From Yersinia similis (GTDB lineage: Bacteria; Pseudomonadota; Gammaproteobacteria; Enterobacterales; Enterobacteriaceae): a stretch of 33,826 nt of DNA. Under the pieces are notes generated by a model. The model searched no databases and had not been told where the DNA came from. It worked only from the letters and a program-made list of their open reading frames with translations. Shown one piece after another: positions 32,154 to 33,826 of the stretch. How positions within the stretch are numbered: the stretch's first letter is position 1; each line of letters begins with the position of its first letter. Made by a program: the position numbers and the translations under genes. The stretch spans positions 1 to 33,826 of the forward strand of contig NZ_CGBP01000040.1 in assembly GCF_001053095.1 (NCBI RefSeq), in the 5' to 3' direction.

Positions 32154-32552
32154 ATGAGTCTATATCTGAACAAAGAAATGATCGCCTATGACATGGACCT
32201 ACATCGCCCAAAAGGGTCAGAAAGTAATATCCAAGCGAAATTCATACATGGTACGAATTTTACAATAGCTTTCTGGCAATTCAAAACGGGGGCCAAGATC
32301 CCGGAGCATAAGCATGTGCATGAAACGGCCACCACAATCCTTAAAGGTTCATTGCGTTTGACTGTTGATGAACGCACCATTTACTTGCATGCCGGCGATA
32401 CCTTCATCATCCCATCTTGGGCGATTCACTACGCAGAAGCACTGGAAGCCTCAGAGGTTATCGATGTCTATACCCCGACGAGAGAGGACTATGTCGCCAG
32501 GCAAAACGGCGTAGTTGAGACTTATCTAACCCGCTCGCAGCCTGCGGAGTAA
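32154..32552 (+). CDS. Small cupin protein
   Basis: This 132-aa single-domain cupin carries motif 1, GAKIPEHKHVHETATTILKG (H-x-H and the following Glu as metal ligands), and motif 2, GDTFIIPSWAIHYAEAL (third His). Cupins of this type are isomerases, dioxygenases or binding proteins. In the bacilysin pathway the BacA product is isomerised by a cupin (BacB, a bicupin), so this gene next to a BacA-like gene may do the same job with one domain. The ribosome binding site is weak. Confidence 0.75.
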   Translation: MSLYLNKEMIAYDMDLHRPKGSESNIQAKFIHGTNFTIAFWQFKTGAKIPEHKHVHETATTILKGSLRLTVDERTIYLHAGDTFIIPSWAIHYAEALEASEVIDVYTPTREDYVARQNGVVETYLTRSQPAE

Positions 32553-32567
32553 ACCTATTTTACTTAG

Positions 32568-32583
32568 GGCTGGCCTGTCAGCC
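32568..32583 (+). terminator. Hairpin after the cupin gene, abutting the IS
   Basis: GGCTG (32568-32572) and CAGCC (32579-32583) form a short stem with a 6-base loop 15 bases after the cupin stop. The IS begins at the very next base, so any T-run that followed has been displaced. Confidence 0.35.
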
Positions 32584-32613
32584 TGTAATGGTCAAGTAAA
32601 ACCGGACACCGAT

Positions 32614-33456
32614 TTAGGCACATTGTTGTAGTCGTCGTTCGTATTCATCCGGCGAGATATTTCCCAGCCGATAATGCCGCCTTTTCAGATTATAAAAACT
32701 GTCAATATAATCGATAACATCAGCGATACCCTGACTTCGGGTTTCATAACGACGATAGTTAACTCTCTCTGCTTTCAGACTGCGGAAAAACCTCTCCGTA
32801 ACCGCATTATCCAGGCAGTTACCCTTACGGCTCATGCTTCCCGTCACAGCAAGTTCCTGCTGGCAGGATTGGAACTGAGTACTGGTATATTGCGCCCCTT
32901 GATCGCTATGGAACACCACTGACCCTGTGGGTCGTCGTTTATTTACGGCCAGCCTTAAGGCCCGGACAGTCAAGTCGCTGTCCGGTTTGTCTGAGAAGGC
33001 CCAACTCACTATTTTTCTTGAACATAAGTCCATCACGATAGCCAGATATAACCAGCCCTGAGCGGTACGCAAATAGGTAATATCACCTGACCACCAGGTA
33101 TTCAATGTCTCTGGATTAAACTGCCGGTTCAACAGATTAGCGGCCACGACAGCGGGTTTTCCACCGCGTGGATAGCGATGACGCCCAGGCCGTTTAGCTA
33201 CCAGTAATAAGTTTTTCATTATCTGCCGAACGCGGTATCTGCCCACGTTAAAACCTTGTTCCCGTAACTCGATGCACATGCGCCGGCTGCCATATGTGGC
33301 ATCCATTTCAGCATGAACATGCTTAGCCGCCGCGTGCAACATCAGAACATCGGGCTTGATCATTAGCCGACGACTACGGGCATAAAACACGCTGCGCGTG
33401 AGCGATAAACAGCGGCATACCTGTTGGATATTTGCACCGACCTTCTTCAGTTTCAC
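32614..33456 (-). CDS. IS3-family transposase OrfB (DDE integrase domain)
   Basis: The 280-aa frame holds the IS3-family rve integrase core: first Asp in WWSGDITYLRTAQGWLYLAI, second in FHSDQGAQYTS, and the Glu in NCLDNAVTERFFRSLKAE, with an N-terminal helix-turn-helix-like region (SLTRSVFYARSRRL). It overlaps orfA by 4 bases and starts at a GTG, but in this family it is normally made as an OrfAB fusion by -1 frameshifting. The catalytic residues are complete. Confidence 0.93.
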   Translation of the reverse strand: MKLKKVGANIQQVCRCLSLTRSVFYARSRRLMIKPDVLMLHAAAKHVHAEMDATYGSRRMCIELREQGFNVGRYRVRQIMKNLLLVAKRPGRHRYPRGGKPAVVAANLLNRQFNPETLNTWWSGDITYLRTAQGWLYLAIVMDLCSRKIVSWAFSDKPDSDLTVRALRLAVNKRRPTGSVVFHSDQGAQYTSTQFQSCQQELAVTGSMSRKGNCLDNAVTERFFRSLKAERVNYRRYETRSQGIADVIDYIDSFYNLKRRHYRLGNISPDEYERRLQQCA

Positions 33457-33785
33457 CGCGACTTTTTGTCGTTGTTCATTTCCATGGCGAAGAAGGCCGA
33501 AGCCTTTTTTAACAGGTCATTGTCGCTCTGCAACTGCCGTACCTGCTTTTCAAGTTCTTGTATTCGCCGTTGTTCCGGTGTTATAGCACTGGCTATCGGT
33601 GTGTTTCCGCGGATCTCTCCGCGATACTGCCTTAGCCAGCGTTGTAAGGTTGAAAGGCCAATATTCATTGTTTCAGCAGCCTGGGTCACCGGATACTTAT
33701 GCTGAAGAACCAGATTGACGCACTCCTGTTTAAACTCATGAGTAAATGATTTTTTTCGCATTCTCACCTCGTTAGTGTTGCTCAT
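33453..33785 (-). CDS. IS3-family OrfA (DNA-binding subunit)
   Basis: The 110-aa protein has a helix-turn-helix (FTHEFKQECVNLVLQHKYPV, then ETMNIGLSTLQRWLRQY) and a leucine-zipper-like coiled coil (RRIQELEKQVRQLQSDNDLL), which bind the inverted repeats and mediate dimerisation. Near its end on the coding strand the sequence GACAAAAAGTC offers a C-AAA-AAG slippery stretch for the -1 shift into orfB. Translation may start at a later in-frame ATG (MRKKSF), which fits the family better. Confidence 0.9.
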   Translation of the reverse strand: MSNTNEVRMRKKSFTHEFKQECVNLVLQHKYPVTQAAETMNIGLSTLQRWLRQYRGEIRGNTPIASAITPEQRRIQELEKQVRQLQSDNDLLKKASAFFAMEMNNDKKSR

Positions 33786-33826
33786 TATATCTCTAACAAA
33801 GTGTCCGGAATGATTAGACCATTACA

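Larger units (their letters stand above)
32584..33826 (-). mobile_element. IS3-family insertion sequence (1243 bp)
   Basis: The left end TGTAATGGTCAAGTAAAACC and the complement of the right end, TGTAATGGTCTAATCATTCC, both continue into GGACAC, giving terminal inverted repeats of about 26 bases with the TG...CA ends of the IS3 family. Two overlapping frames (orfA, orfB) on the minus strand fill the element. The right end coincides with the end of the window, so target duplication cannot be checked. Both frames are intact and the element may be active. Confidence 0.9.

Overview
The window looks like accessory DNA from a Yersinia-like enterobacterium. The reasons are a moderate-to-low GC content, an integrative element of the PFGI-1/SPI-7/YAPI type, an enterobacterial Tad (Flp pilus) locus, IS1- and IS3-family elements, and a short inverted-repeat element resembling Yersinia/Serratia intergenic repeats. 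The genus is inferred from content; no housekeeping gene confirms it. No tRNA, rRNA or CRISPR array was found.

Positions 1-7840 hold a decayed integrative and conjugative element (ICE), all on the minus strand: a SANT/Myb-like DNA-binding protein, a PFL_4669-family protein, then PFL_4693-family, PFL_4695-family, a 49-aa membrane peptide, the coupling ATPase TraD and a PFL_4697-family membrane protein. Most of the element is absent and a small inverted-repeat element lies where the two halves meet. A plus-strand HTH/PIN toxin-antitoxin pair sits between two 279-bp direct repeats, the second of which is a truncated copy of the PFL_4669 gene start.

Positions 7915-13990 hold a minus-strand type VI secretion effector module: a 5'-truncated phospholipase D effector (Tle5 type), its Sel1-repeat lipoprotein immunity candidate, a PAAR tip protein, a membrane protein of unknown role and a short TssM/IcmF-like protein. 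An IS3-family orfA relic has removed the front of the phospholipase gene. A matching IS end lies at the left edge of the window, so ICE remnant plus effector module are bracketed by related IS ends. A small FaeA/PapI-like regulator follows.

Positions 14896-29191 are a complete-looking Tad pilus locus in an unusual divergent layout. The pseudopilin genes tadE, tadF and a tadG-like gene lie on the minus strand. A MocR-type regulator that lacks the usual PLP-binding lysine lies on the plus strand next to them, followed by flp-tadV-rcpC-rcpA-rcpB-tadZ-tadA-tadB-tadC-tadD and one unknown secreted protein. The TadG-like protein carries about seven RCC1-type repeats, enough for a whole beta-propeller, behind its membrane anchor. 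This is the most unusual protein in the window: a predicted propeller displayed at or near the pilus.

Positions 29192-33826 contain relics (an ATP-grasp fragment and an internally deleted IS1) and a short plus-strand operon: an RraA-like aldolase-family protein, a protein resembling prephenate dehydratase and the bacilysin enzyme BacA, and a small cupin. Together these suggest a small prephenate-derived metabolite pathway. The operon is followed directly by a complete IS3-family element that runs to the end of the window.
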